Of a stretch of 64,000 bases of DNA, positions 39,914 to 48,250 are shown piece after piece. Under the pieces are notes generated by a model. It was not told where the DNA came from, did not search any database, and was given only the letters and a program-made list of their open reading frames with translations. Within the stretch, counting starts at the first letter, position 1. The number at the start of each line of letters is the position of its first letter. Both the position numbers and the translations under genes were made by a program. The DNA comes from Klebsiella sp. WP3-W18-ESBL-02 (GTDB lineage: Bacteria > Pseudomonadota > Gammaproteobacteria > Enterobacterales > Enterobacteriaceae): positions 3,534,001-3,598,000 of the forward strand of contig NZ_AP021972.1 of NCBI RefSeq assembly GCF_014168815.1, written 5' to 3'.

Positions 39914-41134
39914 ATGACATCAGGCGGACAAGCTCAAATTGGTAATGTTGACCTCGTAAAACAGCTAAACAGCGCGGCCGTTTACCGCCTGATTGACCAG
40001 CATGGGCCAATCTCGCGTATTCAGATTGCCGAGCAAAGCCAGCTTGCTCCCGCCAGCGTGACCAAAATCACGCGTCAGCTTATTGAACGCGGGCTGATCA
40101 AAGAAGTCGATCAGCAGGCCTCCACCGGAGGCCGCCGCGCTATCTCTATCATCACCGAAACCCGCAACTTCCACGCGATTGGCGTGCGCCTGGGCCGTCA
40201 CGACACGACGCTGACGCTGTACGATCTGAGCAGTAAAGCCGTCGCAGAAGAACATTATCCGCTGCCGGAGCGCACCCAGGAGACGCTGGAACATGCGCTG
40301 CTTAATACCATCGCCACCTTTATTGAATCGTGCCAGCGTAAAATCCGCGAGCTGATTGCGATTTCCGTCATTTTACCCGGTCTGGTTGACCCGGAGAGCG
40401 GCGTGATTCGCTATATGCCGCATATTCCGGTAGAGAACTGGCGGCTGGTTGAAGCGCTGGAAAAACGTTTTAAAGTGACCTGCTTTGTCGGTCACGATAT
40501 CCGCAGCCTGGCGCTGGCCGAGCACTACTTTGGTGCAAGCCAGGACTGTGAAGACTCCATTCTGGTGCGCGTGCATCGCGGCACCGGTGCGGGCATTATC
40601 TCCAACGGGCGCATTTTTATCGGCCGTAATGGTAACGTCGGTGAAATTGGTCATATTCAGGTCGACCCGCTCGGTGAACGCTGTCACTGCGGCAACTTCG
40701 GCTGTCTGGAGACCGTTGCCGCCAACGCCGCTATCGAACAACGCGTACGTCATCTGCTCGAACAGGGCTATCAGAGCCGGGTTACGCTTGATGACTGCCA
40801 TATCAAAACCATCTGCAAAGCCGCCAATAAAGGCGACCCGCTAGCGACCGAAGTCATTGAACACGTTGGTCGCCATCTGGGAAAAACCATCGCCATTGCC
40901 ATCAACCTGTTTAACCCGCAGAAAGTGGTGATTGCCGGTGAAATCATCGAGGCCGACCGCGTACTGTTGCCCGCCATTGAAGGCTGCATCAACACGCAGG
41001 TTTTAAAGGCCTTTCGCAAGAATCTACCGGTTGTGCGTTCAACCCTCGACCACCGCTCGGCTATCGGCGCTTTTGCGCTGGTCAAACGCGCGATGTTGAA
41101 CGGTATCCTGCTACAGCATTTGCTGGAAGGGTAG
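39914..41134 (+). CDS. nagC: N-acetylglucosamine repressor NagC
   Basis: ROK-family repressor of nag and activator of glm genes; GlcNAc-6-P releases it from DNA. 406 residues as in E. coli. N-terminal winged helix-turn-helix (GPISRIQIAEQSQLAPASVT), then the ROK sugar-binding domain with the zinc motif HCGNFGCLETV. It starts 9 bases after nagA. In K-12 nagD follows directly; here a toxin-antitoxin pair intervenes. Confidence 0.97.
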   Translation: MTSGGQAQIGNVDLVKQLNSAAVYRLIDQHGPISRIQIAEQSQLAPASVTKITRQLIERGLIKEVDQQASTGGRRAISIITETRNFHAIGVRLGRHDTTLTLYDLSSKAVAEEHYPLPERTQETLEHALLNTIATFIESCQRKIRELIAISVILPGLVDPESGVIRYMPHIPVENWRLVEALEKRFKVTCFVGHDIRSLALAEHYFGASQDCEDSILVRVHRGTGAGIISNGRIFIGRNGNVGEIGHIQVDPLGERCHCGNFGCLETVAANAAIEQRVRHLLEQGYQSRVTLDDCHIKTICKAANKGDPLATEVIEHVGRHLGKTIAIAINLFNPQKVVIAGEIIEADRVLLPAIEGCINTQVLKAFRKNLPVVRSTLDHRSAIGAFALVKRAMLNGILLQHLLEG

Positions 41135-41219
41135 TCGCAAACCGGCAAGTAATGCGTTGCAACTGTTGATGTGGCGCAAATCTTTATATCAGCGTATCTG
41201 GACACACCGCTCGCCTCCA

Positions 41220-41253
41220 TTAACCTATTTGCCAAATTTGGCATTTAGGTTAA
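41220..41253. promoter_or_regulatory. 34-base operator palindrome of mqsRA
   Basis: Arms of 17 bases centred at 41236/41237, symmetric except for two positions per arm, with outer half-sites TTAACCT and AGGTTAA. E. coli MqsA binds AACCT-N-AGGTT palindromes at its own promoter, so this is the expected autorepression site. It covers the mqsR ribosome site (AGG at 41247-41249) and ends four bases before the ATG. Confidence 0.8.
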
Positions 41254-41257
41254 TCTT

Positions 41258-41557
41258 ATGGAAAAGAGAACGCCGCATACCCGCTTAAGCATCCTAAAAA
41301 ACATGGCCCGTAATGGTCTTGTCAGCATCACAAATACAGCGTTAATCAGCGCGTCTCAAATCGGATTTCGGTCAAAACAGGACCTCCTTGAGGTTGTTAT
41401 GGCACTGAACACCAGCGATTTTTACAAAAGCATGACGGCGCATCATGACCACACCATCTGGCATGAGGTCTATCGCCCGATCTACAGAGGGCAGCCTCTA
41501 TACATAAAATTCATCGTATCAGGCAACCTCCTGATAGTGTCATTTAAGGAGCTATAG
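41258..41557 (+). CDS. mqsR: MqsR-type mRNA interferase toxin
   Basis: 99 residues. The first ten, MEKRTPHTRL, and blocks SDFYKSMT, HDHTIWHEVYRP and LLIVSFKE match E. coli MqsR (98 residues), a RelE/YoeB-fold ribosome-independent RNase cutting at GCU/GCA. Residues corresponding to the E. coli catalytic Lys56, Tyr81 and Lys96 (here Lys57, Tyr82, Lys97) are present, so the toxin looks active. The central 13-45 stretch is divergent. The stop is one base before mqsA. Inserted between nagC and nagD; K-12 has its copy elsewhere. Confidence 0.93.
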   Translation: MEKRTPHTRLSILKNMARNGLVSITNTALISASQIGFRSKQDLLEVVMALNTSDFYKSMTAHHDHTIWHEVYRPIYRGQPLYIKFIVSGNLLIVSFKEL

Positions 41558-41558
41558 C

Positions 41559-41963
41559 ATGAAATGTCCTCTTTGTGGTGGTGCGGAACTCAAGCATGAA
41601 TGTCGCAATATCCCCTATGAATACAAAGGGAATAAAACAACTTTTTACGGCGTAAAAGGCCAGTACTGTGACGCCTGCGGTGAAATTATCTTTGGCAAAG
41701 GTGAAGGCGATGCGTATATGGCTGGCATGGTGGAATTTAACCGCCAGGTCAATGCTCGTGAGGTTGACCCTGCGTTCATCGCCCGCGTACGAAAAAGTCT
41801 GGAACTCGATCAGCGCCAGGCAGCAGAAATATTTGGCGGCGGCGCAAACGCCTTTAGCCGTTATGAAACGGGGCGAATTGCGCCCCCCAAGCCACTCATT
41901 CTGCTGTTTAAGACCTTAGAAAAACATCCTGAATGGTTCGAAGAGCTGAGAAAACAAGCGTAA
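41559..41963 (+). CDS. mqsA: MqsA-type antitoxin
   Basis: 134 residues. N-terminal zinc-binding domain with Cys3, Cys6, Cys37 and Cys40 (KCPLCGG, YCDACGE), the same positions as E. coli MqsA. The C-terminal HTH_XRE domain has RQAAEIFGGGANAFSRYETG, including Asn97 and Arg101, the base-reading residues of E. coli MqsA. It neutralises MqsR and represses the operon. Toxin-first order is typical of this family. One base separates the two genes, so translation is coupled. Confidence 0.94.
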   Translation: MKCPLCGGAELKHECRNIPYEYKGNKTTFYGVKGQYCDACGEIIFGKGEGDAYMAGMVEFNRQVNAREVDPAFIARVRKSLELDQRQAAEIFGGGANAFSRYETGRIAPPKPLILLFKTLEKHPEWFEELRKQA

Positions 41964-42010
41964 AGAATGAGAGAACAGGCCAACGACAAGGCAGCCTGAA
42001 GGATAACGTG

Positions 42011-42016
42011 TATAAT
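42011..42016 (+). promoter_or_regulatory. Possible nagD -10 hexamer
   Basis: A consensus TATAAT 33 bases before the nagD ATG, but no convincing -35 at the right distance. It may give nagD some independence from the nagBAC transcript interrupted by mqsRA. Confidence 0.4.
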
Positions 42017-42048
42017 TACGCCTCTTTAAAACAAACGCCAGGTAGTCC

Positions 42049-42801
42049 ATGACCATTCAGAATGTAATCTGTGATATTGACGGCGTGCTGATGCACGATA
42101 ACGTTGCGGTGCCGGGCGCGGCAGAGTTCGTCGCGCGCGTGCTGGATAAAGGTATGCCGTTTCTCTGCCTGACCAACTACCCTTCACAGACGGGCCAGGA
42201 TTTAGCAAACCGTTTCGCGACCGCCGGCATCGACGTTCCTGACAGCGTGTTTTATACCTCCGCCATGGCCACGGCCGATTTTCTGCGTCGTCAGGAAGGG
42301 AAAAAAGCCTATGTGGTGGGCGAAGGCGCACTGATTCATGAACTGTATAAAGCCGGATTCACCATTACTGACGTCAACCCGGACTTCGTTATCGTTGGCG
42401 AAACCCGCTCGTTTAACTGGGAAATGATGCACAAAGCGGCGTTCTTCGTGGCCAATGGTGCACGCTTCATCGCCACGAACCCCGACACGCACGGGCGCGG
42501 ATACTATCCGGCATGCGGCGCGCTGTGCGCAGGCATTGAAAAAATCTCTGGCCGCAAACCCTTCGTCGTGGGCAAGCCAAGTCCGTGGATCATTCGCGCC
42601 GCGCTTAACAAGATGCAGGCGCACTCAGAGCAAACGGTGATCGTTGGCGATAATCTACGCACCGATATTCTGGCCGGATTCCAGGCCGGGCTGGAAACGA
42701 TTCTGGTCCTCTCTGGCGTCTCTACCGTTGATGACATCGACAATATGCCATTCAGGCCATCCTGGATTTATCCGTCAGTCGCGGAAATCGATATTATCTA
42801 A
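42049..42801 (+). CDS. nagD: HAD-family nucleotide phosphatase NagD
   Basis: HAD subfamily IIA phosphatase; the E. coli enzyme dephosphorylates UMP and other nucleoside monophosphates. 250 residues as in E. coli. Motif I DIDGVLMHD (nucleophile Asp9, Asp11), motif II LTNYPSQTG, motif III Lys in VVGKPSPWII and motif IV VGDNLRTDILAGF are all present. Its link to GlcNAc metabolism is only by position, and even that link is broken here by mqsRA. Confidence 0.97.
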   Translation: MTIQNVICDIDGVLMHDNVAVPGAAEFVARVLDKGMPFLCLTNYPSQTGQDLANRFATAGIDVPDSVFYTSAMATADFLRRQEGKKAYVVGEGALIHELYKAGFTITDVNPDFVIVGETRSFNWEMMHKAAFFVANGARFIATNPDTHGRGYYPACGALCAGIEKISGRKPFVVGKPSPWIIRAALNKMQAHSEQTVIVGDNLRTDILAGFQAGLETILVLSGVSTVDDIDNMPFRPSWIYPSVAEIDII

Positions 42802-42803
42802 AC

Positions 42804-42831
42804 AAAACCACGTCCCCGGACGTGGTTTTTT
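42804..42831 (+). terminator. nagD intrinsic terminator
   Basis: AACCACGT/ACGTGGTT stem (42806-42813 with 42820-42827) and T6, immediately after the nagD stop. Confidence 0.92.
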
Positions 42832-43070
42832 GCATTTACCCGCCATTAAAATCACACCATCTAATAAAAAGCACGAATTATTGAATAATCGTCAAAAACT
42901 TCGCTTATAGAATCACCATTTTTCAACATCCAATAACTCCTGTTGCACTTTTTATCCCACAGCGGCTAAAACGCTTGCACCGCGCCCCCCTTTGCGGCAT
43001 TTTTTATCTCAACGAAGGCGAATGCCACACACTTTTGCAGCACAACACCACAGGGTTAACGGAGAAGTCT

Positions 43071-44735
43071 ATGTGTTCTATTTTCGGTGTACTGGATATT
43101 AAAACTGACGCGGGCGAGCTGCGTAAAAAGGCGCTTGAGCTCTCCCGCCTGATGCGTCACCGTGGCCCGGACTGGTCCGGTATTTATGCCTGCGACAAAG
43201 CGATTCTGGCCCATGAACGCCTGTCGATTGTTGACGTCAACGCCGGCGCGCAGCCGCTGTATAACGAAAAGAAAACGCACGCTCTGGCGGTCAACGGCGA
43301 AATTTACAACCATCAGGCGCTGCGTGCGGAATACGCTGACCGTTACCAGTTCCAGACCGGCTCAGACTGCGAAGTGATCCTCGCGCTGTACCAGGAAAAA
43401 GGCCCTGAGTTCCTCGACGACCTGCAGGGTATGTTCGCCTTCGCGCTGTACGACAGCGAAAAAGACGCCTATCTGATTGGCCGCGATCATATCGGTATCA
43501 TCCCACTGTACATGGGCCATGACGAATTCGGGAACTTCTACGTTGCTTCTGAAATGAAAGCGCTGACCCCGGTATGCCGTACTATTCAAGAGTTCCCGGC
43601 AGGTAGCTACCTGTGGAGCAAAGACGGTGAGATTCGTCAGTACTATCAGCGTGACTGGTTCGACTACGATGCCGTCAAAGACAACGTGACCGATAAAAAT
43701 GAACTGCGTCAGGCGCTGGAAGAATCGGTGAAAAGTCACCTGATGTCCGACGTTCCTTACGGCGTACTGCTGTCCGGTGGTCTGGATTCTTCGGTTATCT
43801 CCGCGATCACCAAAAAATTCGCCGCCCGTCGCGTAGAAGATCAGGAACGCTCTGAAGCCTGGTGGCCGCAGCTGCACTCCTTCGCCGTCGGTCTGGAAGG
43901 TTCTCCGGACCTGAAAGCCGCACAGGAAGTAGCTAACCACCTTGGCACCGTGCACCATGAAATTCACTTCACCGTGCAGGAAGGCCTGGATGCGATTCGC
44001 GATGTTATCTATCACATTGAAACCTACGATGTGACCACCATTCGCGCCTCAACGCCGATGTACCTGATGTCGCGTAAAATCAAAGCGATGGGCATCAAGA
44101 TGGTGCTGTCTGGCGAAGGTTCTGACGAAGTGTTCGGCGGCTACCTGTACTTCCACAAAGCGCCAAACGCCAAAGAGCTGCACGAAGAAACCGTGCGTAA
44201 GCTGCAGGCGCTGCATATGTACGACTGCGCCCGTGCCAACAAAGCGATGTCCGCCTGGGGCGTGGAAGCGCGCGTACCGTTCCTGGATAAAAAATTCCTC
44301 GACGTGGCCATGCGTATCAACCCGCAGGACAAAATGTGCGGCAACGGCAAAATGGAAAAACACGTGCTGCGTGAATGCTTCGAGTCCTATCTGCCGGCAA
44401 GCGTGGCGTGGCGCCAGAAAGAGCAGTTCTCTGATGGCGTAGGCTACAGCTGGATTGATACGCTCAAAGAAGTGGCGGCTAAGCAGGTGACTGACCAGCA
44501 GTTGCAAACCGCGCACTTCCGCTTCCCGTACAACACGCCGACCTCTAAAGAAGGCTACCTGTACCGTGAAATCTTTGAAGAGCTGTTCCCGGTGCCGAGC
44601 GCTGCGGAGTGCGTACCGGGCGGCCCATCCGTTGCCTGCTCTTCCGCAAAAGCCATCGAGTGGGACGAAGCGTTCAAAACCATGGACGATCCGTCAGGCC
44701 GTGCGGTAGGCGTGCACCAGTCGGCTTATAAATAA
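43071..44735 (+). CDS. asnB: Asparagine synthetase B (glutamine-hydrolysing)
   Basis: Makes asparagine from aspartate, ATP and glutamine. 554 residues from MCSIFGVLDIKT, as in E. coli; the Met must be removed so that Cys1 is the glutaminase nucleophile, which decides this start over an upstream in-frame ATG. The N-terminal Ntn amidotransferase has RHRGPDWSG and AVNGEIYNH. The synthetase domain has the PP-loop LLSGGLDSSVISA and SGEGSDEVFGGYLYF. A GGAG ribosome site precedes. Strong terminator follows. Confidence 0.97.
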   Translation: MCSIFGVLDIKTDAGELRKKALELSRLMRHRGPDWSGIYACDKAILAHERLSIVDVNAGAQPLYNEKKTHALAVNGEIYNHQALRAEYADRYQFQTGSDCEVILALYQEKGPEFLDDLQGMFAFALYDSEKDAYLIGRDHIGIIPLYMGHDEFGNFYVASEMKALTPVCRTIQEFPAGSYLWSKDGEIRQYYQRDWFDYDAVKDNVTDKNELRQALEESVKSHLMSDVPYGVLLSGGLDSSVISAITKKFAARRVEDQERSEAWWPQLHSFAVGLEGSPDLKAAQEVANHLGTVHHEIHFTVQEGLDAIRDVIYHIETYDVTTIRASTPMYLMSRKIKAMGIKMVLSGEGSDEVFGGYLYFHKAPNAKELHEETVRKLQALHMYDCARANKAMSAWGVEARVPFLDKKFLDVAMRINPQDKMCGNGKMEKHVLRECFESYLPASVAWRQKEQFSDGVGYSWIDTLKEVAAKQVTDQQLQTAHFRFPYNTPTSKEGYLYREIFEELFPVPSAAECVPGGPSVACSSAKAIEWDEAFKTMDDPSGRAVGVHQSAYK

Positions 44736-44750
44736 GATTGCCGCTTAAGT

Positions 44751-44790
44751 AAAAAAGCCCCCCGATGGCGACATCGGGGGGCTTTTATTT
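44751..44790 (+). terminator. asnB intrinsic terminator
   Basis: 12-bp stem AAGCCCCCCGAT/ATCGGGGGGCTT (44755-44766 with 44773-44784), A6 before and a T-rich tail after. Confidence 0.93.
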
Positions 44791-44830
44791 TGGTGCAGTG
44801 TGAGGGGCGAGAAATCTCAAGCGCCGAACG

Positions 44831-44868
44831 GTTCCCTCTCCCAATGGGAGAGGGTTAGGGTGAGGGGA
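44831..44868. repeat. CCCTCTCCC/GGGAGAGGG palindromic intergenic repeat
   Basis: CCCTCTCCC (44834-44842), three bases, GGGAGAGGG (44846-44854), then TTAGGGTGAGGGG. This is a common dispersed intergenic repeat in enteric and other proteobacterial genomes. It sits between converging asnB and the ATPase gene and may form the 3' end of the latter's transcript. Confidence 0.65.
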
Positions 44869-44870
44869 AA

Positions 44871-46955
44871 CTACTCTCCACGCCCCTTCTTCGCTGCCAG
44901 CGATCTGAGCAGTACACCCAGCGTCGTGCCGTTATGCAGCATCGCGCTCGCGCCCGGTGACAGCCAGCCCAGCGCCGCCGCCAGCATAATCGCGCTGTTA
45001 ATCCACTCGGTAAGCTTAATATTGCTGTTAACCAGCTTCATCGCCTCGAGTGACAGCTGGCGCGCTGCGACGACGCCGTGCAGGGTGTCCTGCAACAGCA
45101 CGGCATCCGCCGCCTGCTGCGCGAGCTCGGTGCTCTGGTTCATCGCCAGGCCAACATCGGCCTGCGTCAGCACCGGCGCATCGTTGATGCCGTCGCCCAC
45201 GAACAGAACTTTATGTCCTCTGCCCTGCAGCGCCTTCACCACCTCAACCTTGCTCTCCGGCGTGGCTTCAGCGACGTAGTGCTCAATACCCACGCGATCC
45301 GCCAGTTGGTAAGCCTTCTCAGCCCGGTCGCCGGTCAGCAGCACAACCTGACGGATACCGGTTGCCTTCAGTTGCGCGATGACATCAGCCGCTTCTTCAC
45401 GTAGATGATCCTGTAAACCGATCATCCCCACCAGTTGGTTATCGAAGCCGATAAACAGCAGATGCCTCCCCTGATTTGCCAGCGCATTAATTTCTCCTTC
45501 ATAAGGTGAGAAATCAATCGCATAGTGGCTTTCCAGGAAGTGACGGCTGCCGATCACCATCTGGTGTTCCTCCAGCGAACACAGCAGGCCGTGAGCAATC
45601 ACATACTCCACTTCTCCGTGCGGAATATGCGGCAGCTCATGGTGCTCAGCCGCCGCCACCACGGCATGAGCCAGCGGATGATTGCTGTGTTCTTCCACCG
45701 AGGCGGCAATCGCCAACAGCCGTTTTGCCTGTACCAGCCGATCGTCAAAGCTGATCACATCCGTGACCTGCATTTGGTCATGGGTCAACGTGCCGGTTTT
45801 ATCGAACACCACCGTATCAACTTCCGCGAGCTTCTCAATGGCGCGTCCGCCTTTCAGCAGCAGACCGCTCTGGGCGGCACGATACATGATCGATTTAAAC
45901 GCAATCGGCGTACTGAGCTTCAGCGCGCAGGAGTAGTCGACCAGGAAAACCGAGGCCAGTCGCTGCCAGCTGCGCGTCATCGCGAAGACGGCAGCCCCTA
46001 CCCCGAGGGTAATCGCCACGCGGCGATCCGCCATCTGCTGAGTGACCCGCTGAGTTTCGCTACGCTGAGTCAGGGAATCGCGAATAAAACGCCGGATATG
46101 CGCCGTTGAGGAAGATTCCCCCACCTGCTCCGCCGTAATAGCCACGTTACCTTCCTGAATCTGCGTGCCCGCATAGACCCAGGAACCGTGCTCACGACGT
46201 ACCGGTACGCTTTCACCGGTCATCGATGCCTGGTTCACCTGCGCCACGCCGCGCACTACCGTACCGTCAGCCGGAATGCTGTCGCCCGGCCCCAGCAGCA
46301 TCACATCACCCGCGACCAGCTCGCTGCTGTTGATCTCTACGCTCTCGCCGTCGCGCTCAACCCAGACCGGGTGCTCACGAGGCTGCATCAGATCGGCTAA
46401 CAGCGCGTCAGAATGACGGCTGGTTTCCTGCTCCATGTATTCGCCTAGCGTCAGCAGCGACTGCGTCAACATCGCGGTTCGACTGTCTCCCCGCAGCATT
46501 GAGAGGCTGAGCGCAAGCGCATCAAGCACTTCAACCTTCAACTGACCCTGGCTCAGCGTCTGCGCGCCTTCCAGAATTGTCGGCGCCGTCAGCAGCGCCG
46601 CAGGCACACGAGCCCAGCGGGGCGGCAGCGCCTGCGTCAATGCCAGTCCAGCCAGATTGAGCAGGTTATCGCCACCGCAGTATTCTGCCTCCAGCTCGCT
46701 GTCGTCTGCCGACTGCCAGTCCAGCGCGGTCACCGCCGCCACAATCGCCGCCGCCGTCGTGCGCTCGCCATCCCAGTGGATCACCGCACTGCGCGCCGAA
46801 GGGCGGATGCGCACCCCGCTGACGCCCGGCAATCCGAGGATTTGCTGCTTAAGCCAGCCAGCGGCCTGCGGATAATCGGTCAGCGCAAAGACCCGCAGTC
46901 GCAGGCGCCCGGGCAACTGGTGAACGATCGTCACGCGTTCGCCTGATGCACTCAC
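44871..46955 (-). CDS. P1B-type metal ATPase with atypical TM motif, candidate FezB-like
   Basis: 694 residues from GTG, its start overlapping the upstream stop (GTGA). The N-terminal domain (about 10-70) resembles a heavy-metal-associated fold but lacks CxxC and instead has HQLPGRLRLRV (PGRLRLR at 15-21). Core P-type motifs are intact: TGES 246-249, phosphorylated Asp in DKTGT 385-389, the P1B His-Pro in SNHPLA 424-429, and GDGINDAP from 587. The transmembrane metal site reads DYSCALKLSTP (340-350) where copper pumps have CPCALGLATP, so the usual CPx Pro and first Cys are missing. Such Ser-Cys ATPases are placed outside the Cu, Zn and Co groups and include FezB of ferrosome clusters. Substrate is inferred to be iron, not shown. 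Confidence 0.82.
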   Translation of the reverse strand: MSASGERVTIVHQLPGRLRLRVFALTDYPQAAGWLKQQILGLPGVSGVRIRPSARSAVIHWDGERTTAAAIVAAVTALDWQSADDSELEAEYCGGDNLLNLAGLALTQALPPRWARVPAALLTAPTILEGAQTLSQGQLKVEVLDALALSLSMLRGDSRTAMLTQSLLTLGEYMEQETSRHSDALLADLMQPREHPVWVERDGESVEINSSELVAGDVMLLGPGDSIPADGTVVRGVAQVNQASMTGESVPVRREHGSWVYAGTQIQEGNVAITAEQVGESSSTAHIRRFIRDSLTQRSETQRVTQQMADRRVAITLGVGAAVFAMTRSWQRLASVFLVDYSCALKLSTPIAFKSIMYRAAQSGLLLKGGRAIEKLAEVDTVVFDKTGTLTHDQMQVTDVISFDDRLVQAKRLLAIAASVEEHSNHPLAHAVVAAAEHHELPHIPHGEVEYVIAHGLLCSLEEHQMVIGSRHFLESHYAIDFSPYEGEINALANQGRHLLFIGFDNQLVGMIGLQDHLREEAADVIAQLKATGIRQVVLLTGDRAEKAYQLADRVGIEHYVAEATPESKVEVVKALQGRGHKVLFVGDGINDAPVLTQADVGLAMNQSTELAQQAADAVLLQDTLHGVVAARQLSLEAMKLVNSNIKLTEWINSAIMLAAALGWLSPGASAMLHNGTTLGVLLRSLAAKKGRGE

Positions 46956-47254
46956 GCGATATCATCCTTATTCTGGCTACGATAGTAATCCAGCTCGGCC
47001 TGCAGATCGGCAACGCGTTCTTTCAGTTCTTCCATCTCACCGCGCACGGTGCCCCAGGCCTTGGTTGCCGTATTGGTAATGCCTTGCTGCACGTTACGAT
47101 TAGTCAGTAGCCACGTAATCGCCGCACCGGCAACCAGTCCGGTAATCAAATGGTTACGGCCATTATTGGCGGCCGATGTGCGTACAGGCGCTGCGGCAGG
47201 ATTCGGCTCCCACATGCCGGTGTAAGGGTTGTAAAGGTATTCAGGCTGATTCAT
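46952..47254 (-). CDS. Small single-span membrane protein, YtxH-like
   Basis: 100 residues. A Pro/Tyr/Asn-rich N-terminus (YLYNPYTGMWEPNPAAAP) precedes one glycine-rich membrane segment (HLITGLVAGAAITWLLTN, about 35-52). A charged helical tail follows (RGEMEELKERVADLQAELDY), likely a short coiled coil. GAGGAAACA before the ATG is a good ribosome site. It overlaps its neighbours by 4 and 14 bases, so it is translated with the ATPase. No homologue in K-12 that I recognise. Confidence 0.78.
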   Translation of the reverse strand: MNQPEYLYNPYTGMWEPNPAAAPVRTSAANNGRNHLITGLVAGAAITWLLTNRNVQQGITNTATKAWGTVRGEMEELKERVADLQAELDYYRSQNKDDIA

Positions 47255-47552
47255 TGTTTCCTCGCTTGGCTATCGCATCCATCAGGTAAAGTGACGCTGC
47301 GCCGACGCCAATAATGGTCAGTACAGACTGCAGGGGACGCGCCTTATTGCTGTCAGCAATCGCCATGACCGTGCCGCTAATAAGGCTGGCTTTCGCCGTC
47401 TCTTTCATCACTGCGCAAGCCGCTTCGTTTAACGTCTGCTCGTTCTGCTGGTAGCGCTGCCATTCCCGCAGGCAGGCGGCGCTTCCACCGACCAGCGCAC
47501 CGGCAACAACGGCGCGGCTGACCCGTTTATCGCGATCAGGATTGTTGCTCAT
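47241..47552 (-). CDS. Small glycine-rich membrane protein of the ATPase cluster
   Basis: 103 residues from MSNNPDRDKRVSR; two upstream in-frame ATGs (to 47573) would add up to seven residues. Three short hydrophobic stretches are rich in Gly/Ala (AVVAGALVGGSAACL, ASLISGTVMAIA, SVLTIIGVGAASLYLMDAI). This is a pattern seen in small membrane-packing proteins such as the magnetosome MamC group; I make no homology claim. It overlaps the 3' end of the upstream gene by 17 bases. Confidence 0.72.
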   Translation of the reverse strand: MSNNPDRDKRVSRAVVAGALVGGSAACLREWQRYQQNEQTLNEAACAVMKETAKASLISGTVMAIADSNKARPLQSVLTIIGVGAASLYLMDAIAKRGNNESA

Positions 47553-48231
47553 CCGCGGCATCCTCATCTTCAAACGGCATAGCGGTCGGCTGGCGATGGC
47601 GCTCTACGGATTCCTGAAAACCGTCTTTTCCCGCTTTCATGGTGTCGCGGAAAATAGCCGCACTGGAGGTGGCGGTTTCTTTAATCGTTTCCGATCCGTT
47701 TTTCACGCCATCTTTCACTTTACTGGTACCGGCCTTCAGCATGTCGCCTGCACCGGCCAGCGTCTGCATCAGCATGCCCCGCACGGAATCGTTGGTCAGC
47801 AGCAGCGTCACGGCGGCGCCTACCATTGCCCCTTTCCAGAACTCTTTGTCGTCCATACCGACGGTGCTGATAATATTTTTCAGCAGGCCCGCCTGTTCGC
47901 CCATCGCGCCGTCAACAACGCTCTGCGCGTACTGGCTCCAGTCAACGCCCTGCTGCGCTGCATGATGGTGATGGTGGTGATGTGGGTGAGCAAACTGCGG
48001 CGGCACGCCCTGCGGAGTCGGAGGGAAGCCCATCGGCGGAAAGCCCATCGCCATTTGCGGCGGCATCTGCATTTGCGGTTGTGGGGGAACCGGCGGTTGC
48101 GCTGGCATCTGACCATTCTGCGGCCAGGCCATCCCCTGCGGCATCGGTGGATACGGATACCAAGGGTAGCCGTACGGAGGATAGTAACCTACCGGTGGAA
48201 CTTGCTGCGTATTGTTGTCATTCGAGCTCAT
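47536..48231 (-). CDS. Pro/Tyr/His-rich membrane protein of the ATPase cluster
   Basis: 231 residues. The first 90 are low-complexity, rich in Pro, Tyr, Gln, Met and Gly (YYPPYGYPWYPYPPMPQGM), ending in a tract of seven His (HPHHHHHHH). Next comes an acidic-amphipathic stretch, then one membrane segment FWKGAMVGAAVTLLLTND (about 132-149), like the small neighbour's. A Lys/Ser/Thr-rich helical tail ends acidic. The His tract suggests divalent-metal binding and the repetitive part an extended or scaffold-like segment. AAAGGA lies 8 bases before the ATG. Confidence 0.75.
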   Translation of the reverse strand: MSSNDNNTQQVPPVGYYPPYGYPWYPYPPMPQGMAWPQNGQMPAQPPVPPQPQMQMPPQMAMGFPPMGFPPTPQGVPPQFAHPHHHHHHHAAQQGVDWSQYAQSVVDGAMGEQAGLLKNIISTVGMDDKEFWKGAMVGAAVTLLLTNDSVRGMLMQTLAGAGDMLKAGTSKVKDGVKNGSETIKETATSSAAIFRDTMKAGKDGFQESVERHRQPTAMPFEDEDAADEQQS

Positions 48232-48250
48232 GATGGCTGTCCTTTATCAT

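Noticed and set aside
47241..47552. Assigning this gene as a true magnetosome MamC homologue
   Set aside because: Only the Gly/Ala-rich hydrophobic pattern is shared; without an alignment this would be over-reading of composition.
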